Positions 31,129 to 43,010 of a stretch of 64,000 bases of DNA are shown here, in pieces. The DNA is taken from positions 92,373,805 through 92,437,804 of the forward strand of contig NC_088295.1 of NCBI RefSeq assembly GCF_032854445.1. The letters run 5' to 3'. Under the pieces are notes generated by a model. The model was not told the origin of the DNA and made no database searches. It saw nothing but the letters and a program-made list of their open reading frames with translations. Position numbers and translations under genes: made by a program. This DNA is from Liolophura sinensis. Lineage: Eukaryota; Mollusca; Polyplacophora; Chitonida; Chitonidae. Position 1 is the first letter of the stretch, and the number at the start of each line of letters is the position of its first letter.

Positions 31129-34100
31129 GTAATAAGCACAATACCACGTTTGTATCGATCAACAAGTCATGTCTAAACATGAAATTGTGCAACAACAACA
31201 ACGCATCGTGTATGATATATAGTATATACATGTACATGGTGACATAGATCTAGAAGTATGAAGATCGTGAACTGTAATGTCAGTGTGATGCACAACCGAA
31301 TAGTGTAGGAATCGCTGGTTAGAATGATTTTGCCAACTTTTGGACAAAAAAACATGGCTGCATGTTGAACTGGATGTTGTTTCTATTGTTGGAACTTACT
31401 AGGCCCTACTACTAAAACAAGATCCCGCCATTAAGATTTTTTAGAGATTACTCAACTGTCACCCACTGCCAGCATTGACTCGCGGAACAAAATCCTCGAA
31501 ATGCCACCACCAGTTTGACTGACTGTTCACTTTCACATTGTTATGTATGCCGTAAGTTAACATCAGCTCTCAGTTTGGAGTTTGGATATGAGCTACCAAG
31601 TCTATATACTTTAAATATTTTAATTTATATTCTTTGCAAACAAACAAATAAAATAAAAATCTTCAAAATCTTAATTTTTAAACCCATTTGATTTTGTACC
31701 TGTGTCCTTTTCAAGGACACTGTCCAACCATAGATCTAACACTGCTTCCACATAATACCACATAATACTAGGTTAATGTTAGAATGTTAATAAAGTGTCA
31801 GTATGAACCATTAATAATTTAAGCCTTTGATTATAAATAATTCACTGAAAAGAGAAACATTTTGAATAAAAATGATGCACACGCTGCCTCAATGTTTTTG
31901 TATGCTGCTTGTAAACATTCAGAATTGCTGGTAAAATTTACATAACTCTGGTAGGCTACATAAAACTGTAGGGATTGATTAAACCCAAATTTATGTCAGT
32001 AGTAATATTACATTGCTAACACAAATCATACTAATTTTACTTTATTTTTATCTACCACATACACATAGGGTCAAATCTGTGGTCTTTTCTTGTTGATTCC
32101 ATGTAAACTAGTTGAACTTCCCAACCTGAAAGAATACAGACCACATTGTTTTGGAGGTGGTATGTGTTTTGATATGGTACTGAGGCACACATAATTTGTG
32201 TCTATATATTATTTTGTGAATGTAGACCTTGAGGGAGAACAATTTCATGGTAAATTGATTAAGCTACTTGACAAATAAATATATTATTTATATTAATTTT
32301 CTGATATGTTTACCTGTAGGTATTGGCCAGACAAGAAGAAAACCGTTTATGTCATATTCAGAAAGAGAAAGAGGAGCGGCTGAGAAAATTTCAGGAGGAA
32401 GTAAAACGTCGTGTGAAAGTGTTGGATCAAGCTAAGAAACGGAAAATGATTGAAAAGAGTGTGAAGGAGGTTTGTTTTATTACATTTTCCATAAACAATG
32501 TGGAGATAGTGTCAGCAGTTATCATGCATCGTAAGATCATGCTGTAGATCCTATATACATGCGAATTTCAAGATGATACAGGGCATGTTTGCACTCTTCA
32601 GCTTAAACCTAAATCATGACAGGAGGAAAAAGGAATTCTGTTTTAATTTGATCTGACTTGACTCTAGTGAAAAAAAGGTTTCTTAGCATACTCTATCTGT
32701 AATCTGTGACCATATCTGGTTGGAAACACTCTGTTCAATCACTGAAGCTCATGGACATCAAACTGTCAGTACTTAGATATGATCCCAATCACATGAAAAG
32801 CTGTTCTCGTTGAAACAGGCCCCCACACTGGCCAGATCATGGGTTTTACTGGACACAGATCACCAGTCCTTGGCTGATGAAATATCCCATTCTAGTTAAC
32901 TCTGTTGGTAACAATAAAATTCATAAACTGTCTTTAAGTACCTGGGTCAGCTTGTATGAAACCCTCTTTCTATCATGGCAACCAGCAATGTAGGCATTTG
33001 GTCGTCATGGCTGGTAAAGTTAAGTGTCCTTCATACAAGTGGGCCCTGATGAGGATTTTTCATTTTTTCACCCAGCCTTTCACTCACAGTTGTCTGTATA
33101 TATATTTAAGTGTGATATTCTTCAGTACACTGTAAAGCAGTAGTCGACTAAGTACATGTAAATTAAGTACACTTCTTTACAGATTGAGATGGAGAGAAAT
33201 GTTGTGAGGCAGAGTGCTTTTGGCAAAGGACGATCATCTCCAAGGAAAGACAGCTGCACTTTACGCAAACACAATAACTTGACACTCCAGCCACCCCACA
33301 AAGGTACTTGTATTGCAGAGAGGGGTGAGATCTGACTTTTTGGGGAAGAGTCAAATTCAGCATACTTTGCTGAGAATGGAAACATAAAAGCCAAAAAAAA
33401 AAAAACAGAATGCTTCCTAACTGGAATAAATAAGTGTTTATTTGGAATTTAATATAAAGAATGGAATTCAGAGATTTTGCCTGATATAGTGTTTATATAA
33501 CATGATGTAAAATCCTGGTTACAGTGTATGTTATAGTTTATGTGAAGTGCATGGATTATGATTACAGGTGCTGACAGGGTGGCTGGTTGCCATAGGCCTG
33601 ACCCTGGGTTCACAGACCAGTCACAGAAGGTGGGCAGGTTTTCTATGTTTATAAGACATTTCAGGACCTTGATGAGCAAGTTGGCTCCGAGAAACTCTAA
33701 GAAGGCGTTGGAAGTGAACAGAATTTTGGATATTCAGTTTATCAAGAATAAGAATCTGCTTTAACAGCAGTCAATGAAACAATTAATCAAATGCATCACC
33801 AAACAATTAAAAATATGAACTGGTAGATGACGGTGTCTCGTAATCACAAGGTAGGAAGTCATTACGTGTGTATATATCATATCGGTATTTAGTAAACAGT
33901 TACACTCTGTTAAATCTAAATGAGGGAGTCCACTATATTGTCATGACATGCTGTCACACTGTATTGTCATGACATGCCATCACAGTGTATTGTCATGATA
34001 TGCCATCACACTATATTGTCATGACAAACCATCACAATATATTGTCATGACATGCCATCACACTAAATTGTAATGACATGCCATCACACTATATTGTTAT

Positions 34101-37100
34101 GACATGCTGTCACACTGTATTGTCATGACATGCCATCACACTATATTGTTCCGCTTCGGGACCGGTAGATCCAGGATCAATCCTTGATCGAGTCACACCT
34201 AAGACTTTAAAAGAGGAAGTTGTAACTTCCTCGCTTGGCGTTCAGCATGAAGGGGATAGTGCAACGACTGGTTGACCCGTATCAGTATAATGGCTCGGGC
34301 GGGGCGGCTTGCTTGCCTTCGGTAAGTCGTCTCAGTGAGGCAGCACTAAATAAAAGAGCGGTGGAAATCCGTCCTGCAACAAGGAGGCACATTACACGTA
34401 CATGCACCCTAATGATTCCTTCGTCGTCATATGACTGAAAAATTGTTGAGTACGACGTTAAACCCCAAGCACTCACTCACTCACTATATTGTTATGACAT
34501 GCTGTCACACTGTATTGTCATGACATGCCATCACAGTGTATTGTCATGATATGCCATCACACTATATTGTCATGACAAGCCATCACAATATATTGTCATG
34601 ACATGCCATCACACTAAATTGTAATGACATGCCATCACACTATATTGTTATGACATGCTGTCACACTGTATTGTCACGACATGCTGTCACACTGTATTGT
34701 CATGACATGCCATCACAATGTGAAAGACACTCCAGTGCATGTTTAGTGCATGCCAGGACAGAGGTAATCTGCATATATATATATGTAAGTATGAAAATAG
34801 AAAAAGGTGTATGATTTGATTGATAAATGTGTTCTCTGTTTTAGGCAGTTGTAGTGGCTAAACAAGCTCGAAAGAACTTGGTGTCTCGACAAGTTATAAC
34901 AGAGGACTTCACAGATGGAAATACTTTGTACAAAAACTTTGTAAGTTATTGTCATCATTGTCTTTTTCTCAAATGTATATTTAGTTACACAGAGTATGTG
35001 TTGTCTGGGCAGTGATTTTTTGACGTTACTCCAGTTCAGAGTTTTCTAAAGTTGTTTTTGTGGTTTCTTTCTACCAAAACAGTTGTTAGTTACAAATCCT
35101 TATATTACACTGATGTTTTAGTTTTCATAGCAACATGTAGATTTATTATTGACATTTCATTTTTGTTCAATTTAAAAATGAAAAGATGTATTTTCTTCTT
35201 TAGAATACAGAACCTGTTGCCCATTCAGAGCGTGACAGGAGGGATGACAAAGGAAGACATGACACTGACGCTGACAGATTGTCAGGTATTACCTACCTCT
35301 GATATTCTCATGATACACATACATGTACTCGTATCGCAGGAGGTTGATGGCTGTTGTGGGTGTAGCTACTGTGAGTGGCACTACTATGTAGGTAACAATA
35401 GTTGATTGTTCCATGTATTCCTGATATCTGTACTATTTGAATATTATTTATTTTCTTGATAATTAAGGTTGTTATAAGTTTTTCATGAAAATGGACATCA
35501 ACCATTAGAAAGTCAATCTTATATATTGGTACATACATTTGTCAGTAAATATTTTAATAAAAGGAAGATTGATAAGAGTTATAAGAAAAATCACCTTTAA
35601 CAGAATGCCAGGTTAGTATTTGTCTTTGTTCACAGAGCGCTCTTTTTTTTCTGCACTGATTTCTAGTATGTGCCATTCACCTCTGTATGTTGACAGTTAC
35701 ATGTACGAAGTATAACAAGTATAAACACAAACATTTCATGATTCAGAGATCTCTGTGTGGTTAAATAAGAGTCAGTACTTAGAATGGTCACAGATTGCCT
35801 CAGCCTCATTCATATTATGGATTTATTGGGTCTAAATTTCATAGTTCGTCCGCTCCCATTGAGGGAGGATTGATTCAGAAGTCAGTGATTGAGGATATGA
35901 CCAGCACAGTAATTGTTCTGTTTTTTGGTATCTTTTGGGTTCAGGTGTGTGTGAGGAGCTGGATCAGGTACGTCTGGGGCAGAGACCAGGTGACAGTGAT
36001 GTAAGGGGTGATAAACAAGGACACAGCCCACACTCCACACGTTCTTCATGCGATCGGAAAACAAGGCTTAAGTCAGGTATTCTGCCCCACTGTTAGTTGT
36101 GGGCTGTGTGCAAATAAACATAGTAAATAGAGATGACCTTCCAAACAACAGTGAGTGTGTCATGCAACACACCAACTGATATCTTTATCCCCCCGAATAA
36201 TATCATTTTATTCTTTTTATTTCTACAGATTAAAGAATTTGATATTTTTTCTTTGTCCTGTATTAACAATTTTCTTGTCAGTTCATGTTTCCAGGTGGAA
36301 AATAATTCAATCAAAGGAGATTAATTGTGGCTTTAATGCCAATGCATCAAGGTTTTCCTCCAGTTACGTGACAGCATATGACCGTGTAATTATATACATT
36401 TAATGAATTCACACATTCTTATCCGCGGTGTGGAGGAACCCTCTTTGAAGGCGCTATGGGTCCTCTGCTCTTCCATATATTCTATTTCTTTAGTCTTTTC
36501 ACATGGTTAAATGCACTTTATCTAGTTTGGTCTCATCACTATGTCAGTTACTTTTGATGGTGTAGGCTACATTAGAACTCCATAGAAAATATACGTCCAC
36601 TTTAGGCAGGGGAATGCCCTCAAAATATTCCCAAATCAGCACCAGGTGAACTTGGTAGAAATAGGGTGTGGCATGCTTAAAGGACTGCATTAAAAGAGGG
36701 AAAGTTTTGGTGGTAAATGTGGTATTGCTGTCAGAAATATGACAATTAGCAAAGATACAAATGTTCGTTGTGATGTAATGGTGGTGTTAACAATGCTGAA
36801 TAATGCTAAGGCGTTGAAAGATTGAAAGTCTGTAATATGTAACCTTAGTGTACTGTACATGCAATTCAGGGAAGTTGATCAACTCCAAGGTGCCGGAGAT
36901 CTATGATGGAGTGGTGACCCAGGACGAGAAGAGACGCAAACAGGTGCAGCATGCGATGTACAGACGACTCTTCATGGACATCGAGAGAGAACAGGTGAAG
37001 GAAAACCTGCGACGGAAGGAACATCGCAAGCGAATTGCCAGGTATACCCCCCTGTTTTGGGGTAGGCTAGAGGTTTGCCATTCATTCCCTAATTATCCAC

Positions 37101-40100
37101 TTGCATTGGCTCTGCCAAACTGTTCCCATCCGTTGAACTTACCCCACTAATGGTTGACAATGACACAAAATACAAATCAAAGTTTTATTTCTCCTTTTAT
37201 CATTTGTGTGAAGTGAGCATAGATGGTCTCCCTGTCAGTGTCTACAGTCTAATAGATATAGTCACTTGGAAATGAACACCAAAATAAAAGTGCCCTTATA
37301 GGTTTCTCCTATTAAACATGACACAGATCAATACACTGAAGATGGCTCTGTCCATCACTTACTACTGGCATCCAATGGCAGATCAGCTAACAGGGCGTCA
37401 CCAACTTGAGTAAGAGCTGGTTCATCTCTTGGTCTCCAGCTGATCAAAACAAAACAAGGCTGTCTTGGTGTCAACAACATGTGTTAGCATCTCAAAACAA
37501 GGCTGTCTTGGTGTCAACAATATGTGTTAGCATCTCAAAACAAGGCTGTCTTGGTGTCAACAACATGTGTTAGCATCTCAAAACAAGGCTGTCTTGGTGT
37601 CAACAACATGTGTTAGCATCTCAAAACAAGGCTGTCTTGTTGTCAACAACATGTGTTAGCATCTCAAAACAAGGCTGTCTTGTTGTCAGCAACGTGTTAG
37701 CATCTCAAAACAAGGCTGTCTTGGTGTCAACAACATGTGTTAGCATCTCAAAACAAGGCTGTCTTGGTGTCAACAACATGTGTTAGCATCTCAAAACAAG
37801 GCTGTCTTGTTGTCAACAACATGTGTTAGCATCTCAAAACAAGGCTGTCTTGGTGTCACAGGGGCTCAGAACAAGAACTAGACTCCCCTGCTGTCATCTG
37901 TCATTAGTTAGCTTCAACTCTCCAAGTTTGCTTTCAGAGTGATCAGCTCAGTTCATCAAATCTTTTGCTCTGCCTTTTTTCATGCTTACATAATTTGACT
38001 CGCGCCTGATGGAAAGAGTTCCGCTGCCATGGCTCTGCCTCGCGTTTGTTCCAGTGATTTTCTCAGTTGTCACTGGCCAGTTAGAAAGGTTAACAGCAAC
38101 TATGTACACTGTTACCAGTGTGACAATAAAAGAGGAATAACCCTCATACTCTGTGTTTACCACAAACTTGAATTTTGGATAGAGCAGTTTAGAGAAAAAA
38201 CAGAAATACTAACGCTCATATTCACACCAACAGAAACCATGTGCTGCAAAAATATTTAAAAAAACAAAAAAAAAACATGAGGAAATAAAGTTTTAATGCC
38301 TCATACATTGACTAATTGAGGGATAAAAGAAAAATTCTTAAATATGTCCGCTTACTTATTAGCTAAAGTGAGAGTTTTCTTCCTGGATTTTGTATGTGAG
38401 TGTGTATTAGTATTTAAATGTGGCAAAGATTTACTGTCTTCTCAGTACACTGAATGCCATGTTATCCCTTGTCAAGATTGGGACAATTGCACTCACCCAT
38501 CTCTGCTCCCCAGGGAGCTGTTTCTCAAAACTGTTACAATGGTCACAAGCTGCAAGGTGGTTTTGTCCTCAGTCTATGACATTATAGTGATTATGTCAGC
38601 ATTTGAGAAACAGCCCCTTGTAACAGTGTGCAGAATCTTCAGTGAAGTGTGCATGTGTGTGTTGTGTGTGCAGGCTGAAGGAGGAGAAGGAGGAGTGTAG
38701 GAGAGAGGAGGAGGCTGAAGCACGCCACCTGGTGGAGCCACGTGATCCTGTCACCGGGGAAACAGAGGAGGAGACGTTAGACCGGGAACGGATGGAACAG
38801 GTGCAGCTAAGCAGGGAGATGAAGCAACGACAGGCACGGCTGCAGAAGGTCCGGGAGATGGAGAGGTGAGGGCAGGCTCTCCTGGAGGAGGGCAAAGTAT
38901 ATCTACATATGAAGTTGGTGTGGTGATTGACATGATGTGTGGAGATTTAGAAACTAGGTTATGCAGCAGTTGGAATATGCTTAATTCTGTTAGAGGTAGC
39001 TATGAGAAAAAACAGGGTACAAGTATTTTGGGAGGGAAATGTTTTTTATTCTTAGAAAGATACGAATGTTACAGAAATTAATAGAAGTTAACAGTAAAAA
39101 TTTGATAGTAGGGTTCATTTTGTGAGGGGCTGGTTGGGTTACCCCAAACAACAAGTTTTCATGATGGTCCTGTGATAGCCAAGGATCTCAGCTGTGATCT
39201 TGTAATATGGGGTTAGGCGTAGATCACAGCTGAGGAGTCTTCCAGGTTAAAATAGGGGTATTCAAAATCGACTTAGCTTGTGGAAACTCCACGCCACAGA
39301 AATCTGTGCAAAATGAACCAATACGTGCATTTACTGGGCAAAACTCCAATACATTATGTTCATCAAAATATTCTCTGTTACTCTGTCAATTTTTGCCACA
39401 TTCTGTAGCCTTTAAGACCAGTAAATCCAAAATAATTCACAGTTATGACTTATGATCACATGCAGTGTTTACATCAAGGAGCAAATTAATCGGGCTGATG
39501 CCCGACGCTCAAACTTTCACCCCTGTCTCTATGTTTTGATCAGTTCTGACAGACAGAAAGCCGTGTTACGGCGGAGATGCAAATATGCAGTTGTCTGAAG
39601 GCTATGGAGCAGAATGACGGACCCCACAATTTGTGCGATATGTCAGATTAAGTTTGCAGTATACAAAGGCGGGTTGTCTTCAGAAACCATTACATTCTAA
39701 ATTTCACGAAAATGTCAACATCTGCTGCGCATGCGCGCCTAGCAGACCCAGATTTTAAAAGCATGACAGCTCGCGGTGACCTTCTAAATACCAGCCTATT
39801 TTCGATTTTGGCTAAGATGTACAGGAGAATGGTGATGTAAAGGCAAGAAGCAATTGAGCCAAAATGTGCATAAATATTTTAGCTTTCAGAATTGTCATGC
39901 TGTATGTGTATTCAGGACAAATCTAATGCATCGGAATTGAACCCAGGGGTAGCTCTTTGTAAGCATTATACTGGAATCGTGTCCAAATTACTCTCGGGCT
40001 AAGAGTGGACAGCGGTCCCCGCGTTTCAGTATATGAAAGCCACCCATAGACCGAGCTTTCAAGCTAAGGGTGGCCAGCGGTCCCCACATGTCAGTATGTA

Positions 40101-41926
40101 TGAGCCACCCATAGACCGAGCTGTCGGGCTAAGCTACCCATAGACCAAGCTCTGGGGCTAGTTCTGTAATTTAATACATCTATACAATATACCCTAAATG
40201 ACCTAAAATTTCGTCCACAAAAGTGCATTCTTAGAAGCAAATAAATGTCACCAAATGTTATTTTTGGTGCTGAAACTTACAATTTTCCAGTAAATAATTG
40301 ATTACTTACGATGGGCAATATAATCAGGGACAAAATTTATGGCCATTTACTGTAGTTGAATATTTGAAAATTCTGCTTTGTTCTTAGGTGGCCACACCAT
40401 AGATATGATAGTGAATAGGGGAGTGTTTTCAGTGAAAAGTTAGTTGGCTTCAGCTATTATATTTAAATAACCACTAGTATGGTCTTCAGTAGTTGTCCGT
40501 TTTGAAATCATTCTTATGTTGTGATAATGTCAGGTATCTTTGTGTCTAAAATCATTCTCCTGTCTTCATAACATCAGGTATCTTTGTGTCTAAAATCATT
40601 CTCCTGTCTTCATAACATCAGGTATCTTGGTGTCTAAATTCATTCTCTTGTTCTGGCAGTATCCGGTATCTGTGCCTATATTCATTCTCGTGTTCTGGTA
40701 ATGTCCGGTATCTGTGCCTATATTCATTCTCGTGTTCTGGTAATGTCCGGTATCTGTGCCTAAATTCATTCTCGTGTTCTGGTAATGTCCGGTATCTGTG
40801 CCTATATTCATTCTCGTGTTCTGGTAATGTCTGGTATCTGTGTCTAAGTTCATTCTCCTTTTTTAACAACACGAGAAATTTTGGTGTCTGAAGTCATTCT
40901 TGTGTTCTGATGTCAGGTATCTTGACGCCCTTAAATACCGGTTACGGGAGCGGATAAAGGATCGTGAGATTGAGCTGCCTGCGTTATGTTGTTGTGGAAA
41001 CACCTTATGGGACACCAATCCAGACACCTGCGCCAACAACTGTGTCTTCTATAAAAATCCTAAAGGTAAAGTACAGCCATTCAGCTGTTAACCTTATAAC
41101 TGTTTATAGTCCATAAAGCTGTACCATCTGAAATGTTTCTTTAAAATTTGCAAGAATCCAATATCTGTTTTAAAAGAAAATGTTTGTTTCTAATACAGAC
41201 ATGACAGGTCTTGGTTGAGATGCTTGTCCTTGAACCATCATAGACACAATGTATTCAATGAGACCTCTAAAAGTGAATTTTAGGGGCCTCCGTGGCTCAG
41301 TCGGTTAAAGCGCTAGCGCAGCGTAATGACCCAGGAGTCTCTTACCAATGCGGTTGATGTGAGTTCAAGTCCAGCCCATGCTGGCCTCCTCTCCGGCCAT
41401 ACGTGAGAAGGTCTGTCAGCAACCTGCAGATGGTCATGGGTTTTCCCCCGGGCTCTGCCCGGTTTCCACCCACCATAATGCTGGCCGCCGTCGTATAAGT
41501 GAAATATTCTTGAGTACGGCGTAAAACACCAATCAAAAAAAAAAAAAAAAAAAAAAAAAAGTGAATTTTCAGCGTAATTCAACTGCTGGCAACAAGCAGT
41601 CGGCTATGGCACTTGTAGGCATGTGCTTGTACGGATATTGGAGATTGTTTGCCTTCCACTAACAAGTCCAGTAAAAGCCCAGTGGTTTCCTCCAGGCAGC
41701 CCTGTTTCTTCCACCTCCTACACTGACATCCTAAATGTACACGTATAAATGAAATATTCTCACAGGTCAAGTTCACCACTCCATCATGTCAAGTCCTTAG
41801 ACAGGTTTTGGCCGTATATATCCTCAGTTGGCTAATGAATTTCTTGCACTCTATCCTCATCCCCTTGTCTTGACAGGTTACGGCCGAGCTCTACAGTCTC
41901 TCCTCTCATCCTTTGATGTTCTCTAA
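30964..41926 (+). CDS. CCDC15: CCDC15, coiled-coil centriolar protein, complete
   Basis: In mammals CCDC15 is reported as a centriole inner-scaffold protein that affects centriole length and integrity. Eleven exons (30964-31128, 32320-32469, 33183-33303, 33568-33629, 34845-34940, 35204-35285, 35945-36076, 36870-37041, 38674-38865, 40917-41065, 41877-41926) join in phase to 456 residues. Landmarks shared with human: VRPVGAWVQP near 34-42, the coiled coil QKEKEERLRKFQEEVKRRVK (about 70-105), KQARKNL, RRLFMDIEREQVKENLRRKE (about 300), and the Cys-rich end LPALCCCG...NPDTCANNCVFYKN. The human protein is about 950 residues because of a long PKDQ-type repeat region, which is absent here. The gene sits head to head with TBRG1. 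Confidence 0.95.
31129..32319 (+). other. CCDC15 intron 1
   Basis: AT-rich, unique; nothing recognised. Confidence 0.65.
32320..32469 (+). CDS. CCDC15: CCDC15 exon 2 (coiled coil)
   Basis: After TTTACCTGTAG: VLARQEENRLCHIQKEKEER, LRKFQEEVKRRVKVLDQAKK, RKMIEKSVKE. Human: LKEQLRKKQEALKHFQKQVK. Donor GTTTGT. Confidence 0.94.
32470..33182 (+). other. CCDC15 intron 2
   Basis: Contains a possible ~105-bp inverted-repeat element at 32943-33048 (CAGCTTGTATGAAACC against the complement of TTCATACAAGTGGGCCC). Otherwise unique. Confidence 0.5.
33183..33303 (+). CDS. CCDC15: CCDC15 exon 3
   Basis: After CTTCTTTACAG: IEMERNVVRQSAFGKGRSSP, RKDSCTLRKHNNLTLQPPHK plus G. Basic, low conservation; accepted because of phase and good splice sites. 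Confidence 0.8.
33568..33629 (+). CDS. CCDC15: CCDC15 exon 4
   Basis: After TTATGATTACAG, phase 1 to 0: (G)ADRVAGCHRPDPGFTDQSQK. Donor AAG/GTGGGC. Joined to exon 5 it gives QSQKAVVVAKQARKNLVS, which aligns with human QAQALSETMKQARHRLAS. Confidence 0.82.
33940..34735 (+). repeat. 26-bp minisatellite, interrupted by a SINE
   Basis: The unit is TATTGTCATGACATGCCATC followed by ACACTG, with about 17 units in two blocks (33940-34150 and 34485-34720). The blocks are nearly identical in unit order near the junction. Confidence 0.9.
34151..34484 (+). mobile_element. tRNA-derived SINE, family A, 5'-truncated, inside a minisatellite
   Basis: It starts CCGCTTCGGGACCGGTAGAT and ends CCCCAAGCACTCACTCACTC. 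ACTATATTGTT flanks both sides as a target duplication. It differs from the 26707 copy by only a few bases, so both are young. Confidence 0.92.
34845..34940 (+). CDS. CCDC15: CCDC15 exon 5
   Basis: After CTCTGTTTTAG: AVVVAKQARKNLVSRQVITE, DFTDGNTLYKNF; phase 0; donor GTAAGT. Confidence 0.92.
35204..35285 (+). CDS. CCDC15: CCDC15 exon 6
   Basis: After TTTCTTCTTTAG: NTEPVAHSERDRRDDKGRHD, TDADRLS plus G. Charged linker; donor GTATTA. Confidence 0.82.
35286..35944 (+). other. CCDC15 intron 6
   Basis: Unique; nothing seen. Confidence 0.6.
35945..36076 (+). CDS. CCDC15: CCDC15 exon 7
   Basis: After TTTTGGGTTCAG: (G)VCEELDQVRLGQRPGDSDV, RGDKQGHSPHSTRSSCDRKT, RLKS plus G. Hydrophilic, poorly conserved; phase fits both sides. 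Donor TCAG/GTATTC. Confidence 0.78.
36077..36869 (+). other. CCDC15 intron 7
   Basis: Unique; nothing seen. Confidence 0.6.
36870..37041 (+). CDS. CCDC15: CCDC15 exon 8 (RRLFMDIEREQVKE)
   Basis: After CATGCAATTCAG: (G)KLINSKVPEIYDGVVTQDE, KRRKQVQHAMYRRLFMDIER, EQVKENLRRKEHRKRIA plus AG. RLFMDIEREQVKE is identical in human CCDC15. Confidence 0.95.
37448..37858 (+). repeat. 43-bp minisatellite, about 9.5 copies
   Basis: The unit is CAAAACAAGGCTGTCTTGGT followed by GTCAACAACATGTGTTAGCA and TCT, very homogeneous. Confidence 0.93.
38510..38618. mobile_element. Possible short MITE with inverted ends
   Basis: GGGAGCTGTTTCTCAAA near 38512 is mirrored by TTTGAGAAACAGCCCC near 38602. About 105 bp, no coding capacity. 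No clear target duplication. Confidence 0.5.
38674..38865 (+). CDS. CCDC15: CCDC15 exon 9 (charged coiled coil)
   Basis: After TGTTGTGTGTGCAG: (R)LKEEKEECRREEEAEARHL, VEPRDPVTGETEEETLDRER, MEQVQLSREMKQRQARLQKV, REME plus AG. Human has the equivalent DPYSGEKLSEI and EKEYQRYVEAL coils. Confidence 0.92.
38866..40500 (+). other. CCDC15 intron 9, first part
   Basis: Contains a 13-base inverted repeat (CTCAGCTGTGATC at about 39187 and GATCACAGCTGAG at about 39220) and three degenerate ~70-bp units at 40005-40165 (CAGCGGTCCCC, GCCACCCATAGACCGAGCT). No gene seen. Confidence 0.6.
40525..40925 (+). repeat. ~41-50-bp minisatellite containing the CCDC15 exon 10 acceptor
   Basis: About eight units of (A)TGTCCGGTATCTGTGCCTAT followed by ATTCATTCTCGTGTTCTGGT. 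Left units read ATGTCAGGTATCTTTGTGTC or ACATCAGGTATCTTTGTGTC. The real exon junction is TTCTGATGTCAG/GTATCTTG, so the unit carries the acceptor and the first 8 exon bases. Confidence 0.88.
40917..41065 (+). CDS. CCDC15: CCDC15 exon 10 (Cys-rich motif)
   Basis: (R)YLDALKYRLRERIKDREIE, LPALCCCGNTLWDTNPDTCA, NNCVFYKNPK plus G. Human: LPPLCCCGPDFWDAHPDTCA, NNCIFYKN. The acceptor is the last of a tandem series. Confidence 0.95.
41066..41876 (+). other. CCDC15 intron 10
   Basis: Contains the full-length SINE at 41283-41560; a diverged SINE-like stretch follows at about 41640-41765. The rest is unique. Confidence 0.6.
41283..41560 (+). mobile_element. tRNA-derived SINE, family B, full length, young
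   Basis: Head GGGGCCTCCGTGGCTCAGTC (A box TGGCTCAGTCGG) and GAGTTCAAGTCC (B box), body GAGAAGGTCTGTCAGCAACC and CCATAATGCTGGCCGCCGTC, end GGCGTAAAACACCAATC plus about 24 A. AAAGTGAATTTT lies on both sides as a target duplication. Confidence 0.95.
41877..41926 (+). CDS. CCDC15: CCDC15 last exon
   Basis: After CCCTTGTCTTGACAG: (G)YGRALQSLLSSFDVL and TAA. Human continues AYTRALHSFINSCDVPGG and 20 more residues, so this protein ends slightly earlier. Confidence 0.93.
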
Positions 41927-43010
41927 CACCTGCTACATGTATGGAGCTATATAAGGGACATTTGAAGTATCATCGTTTTTGGACACTTGCTTTGTATAAA
42001 TCAGTTTTCACTTTATTTAAAATACTATATTTTAATAGAATATTTTCCATGACCCAAACACTATGATTTCAAATGTAGTAACAAGGAATTATCTGACACC
42101 TATCAGACTTATCTGTTAAACTGTTAATATTTGTGGAAACATTTTCTTTGGGTCTTAAAAATCTTAAATATGATAAGTTGTAAAAGAGAGTGAAAAATAT
42201 GGCATTTTTTTAAGGTACTCAAATATCTGTTTAACAGCTTCATATAAATGGATGAGGATGAGAGATGTACAATGGGAAGAAATGTGAACTCCATGCAACA
42301 CACTGAACTAAAGAAATAAGGCAGACTTTATTTGAGGTCACTTGATTGTGACATCACAGTTGTCTGATGTGTCCAGACATTATGTAAAGATGACGTATAA
42401 AAAAAAAATAACATATTAATGGTGAACAAAAATGAAATATATGCACCAAAAGGGTATAAAGAGCAAGAATTTTTTTGAGAATATATTGCTAATGAAAATG
42501 ATCATATTCTAGTAATCAAAAATTTGATGAAGAAAGTTTGTTTGGGGTAATGTCTTTATCTATTCCCTCACATCTATTACAATGACACTAGAGGTAAGAC
42601 TTGTGGGACTCATCCCAACTGAACCTTCTACAAACTTGTGTGTGAAAAGAATGCATGTAGTATGTTATGTTGAATGTGTTGCATGTATGCTGTTTGATGA
42701 TTGTATAAAAGTGTATAATTTATATGGATGGTCCTTTCAAACTTTTTCTTCATTTAACTCTGCTTGACATAGCCTAGGCTACTGGGGGAGAGTTATCAGC
42801 TATGTGAAGTCATGAGCATTAAGATGTTATCATAAGGTGACTGTCACTATGCTGACCTACATCCTCACCAAGATGAATCAAAAAAAGATGTTTTGTAGAG
42901 AATTTGTACACGTATGTTTGTCATACCATGTTATATAAACGTCCTAAAGTTTACGTGTGTTATATAACGTATGCGGTGCAGTAAAATAAATATTTATTAC
43001 TTCAAATCTT
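41927..43010 (+). other. CCDC15 3' UTR
   Basis: AT-rich sequence from the stop codon to the AATAAA signal at 42985. No other feature. Confidence 0.6.
42985..42990 (+). terminator. Probable CCDC15 poly(A) signal
   Basis: AATAAA followed within 30 bases by the T/G-rich CTTTGTCTCTGTTGG, about 1.06 kb after the stop codon. Confidence 0.6.

Larger units (their letters stand above)
37042..38673 (+). other. CCDC15 intron 8
   Basis: Contains the 43-bp array at 37448-37858 and a small inverted-repeat element at 38510-38618. Otherwise unique. Confidence 0.6.

Noticed and set aside
33630-33764. Read-through of CCDC15 exon 4 for 45 more codons
   Set aside because: Splicing at AAG/GTGGGC joins exon 5 in frame and restores the human-like QSQK...KQARKNL alignment; the extension has no similarity.
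9671-34438. Recurring 60-67-residue frames (MKGIVQRLVDPYQYN...)
   Set aside because: They are the bodies of family A SINE copies, conserved because the copies are recent, not because they are translated.
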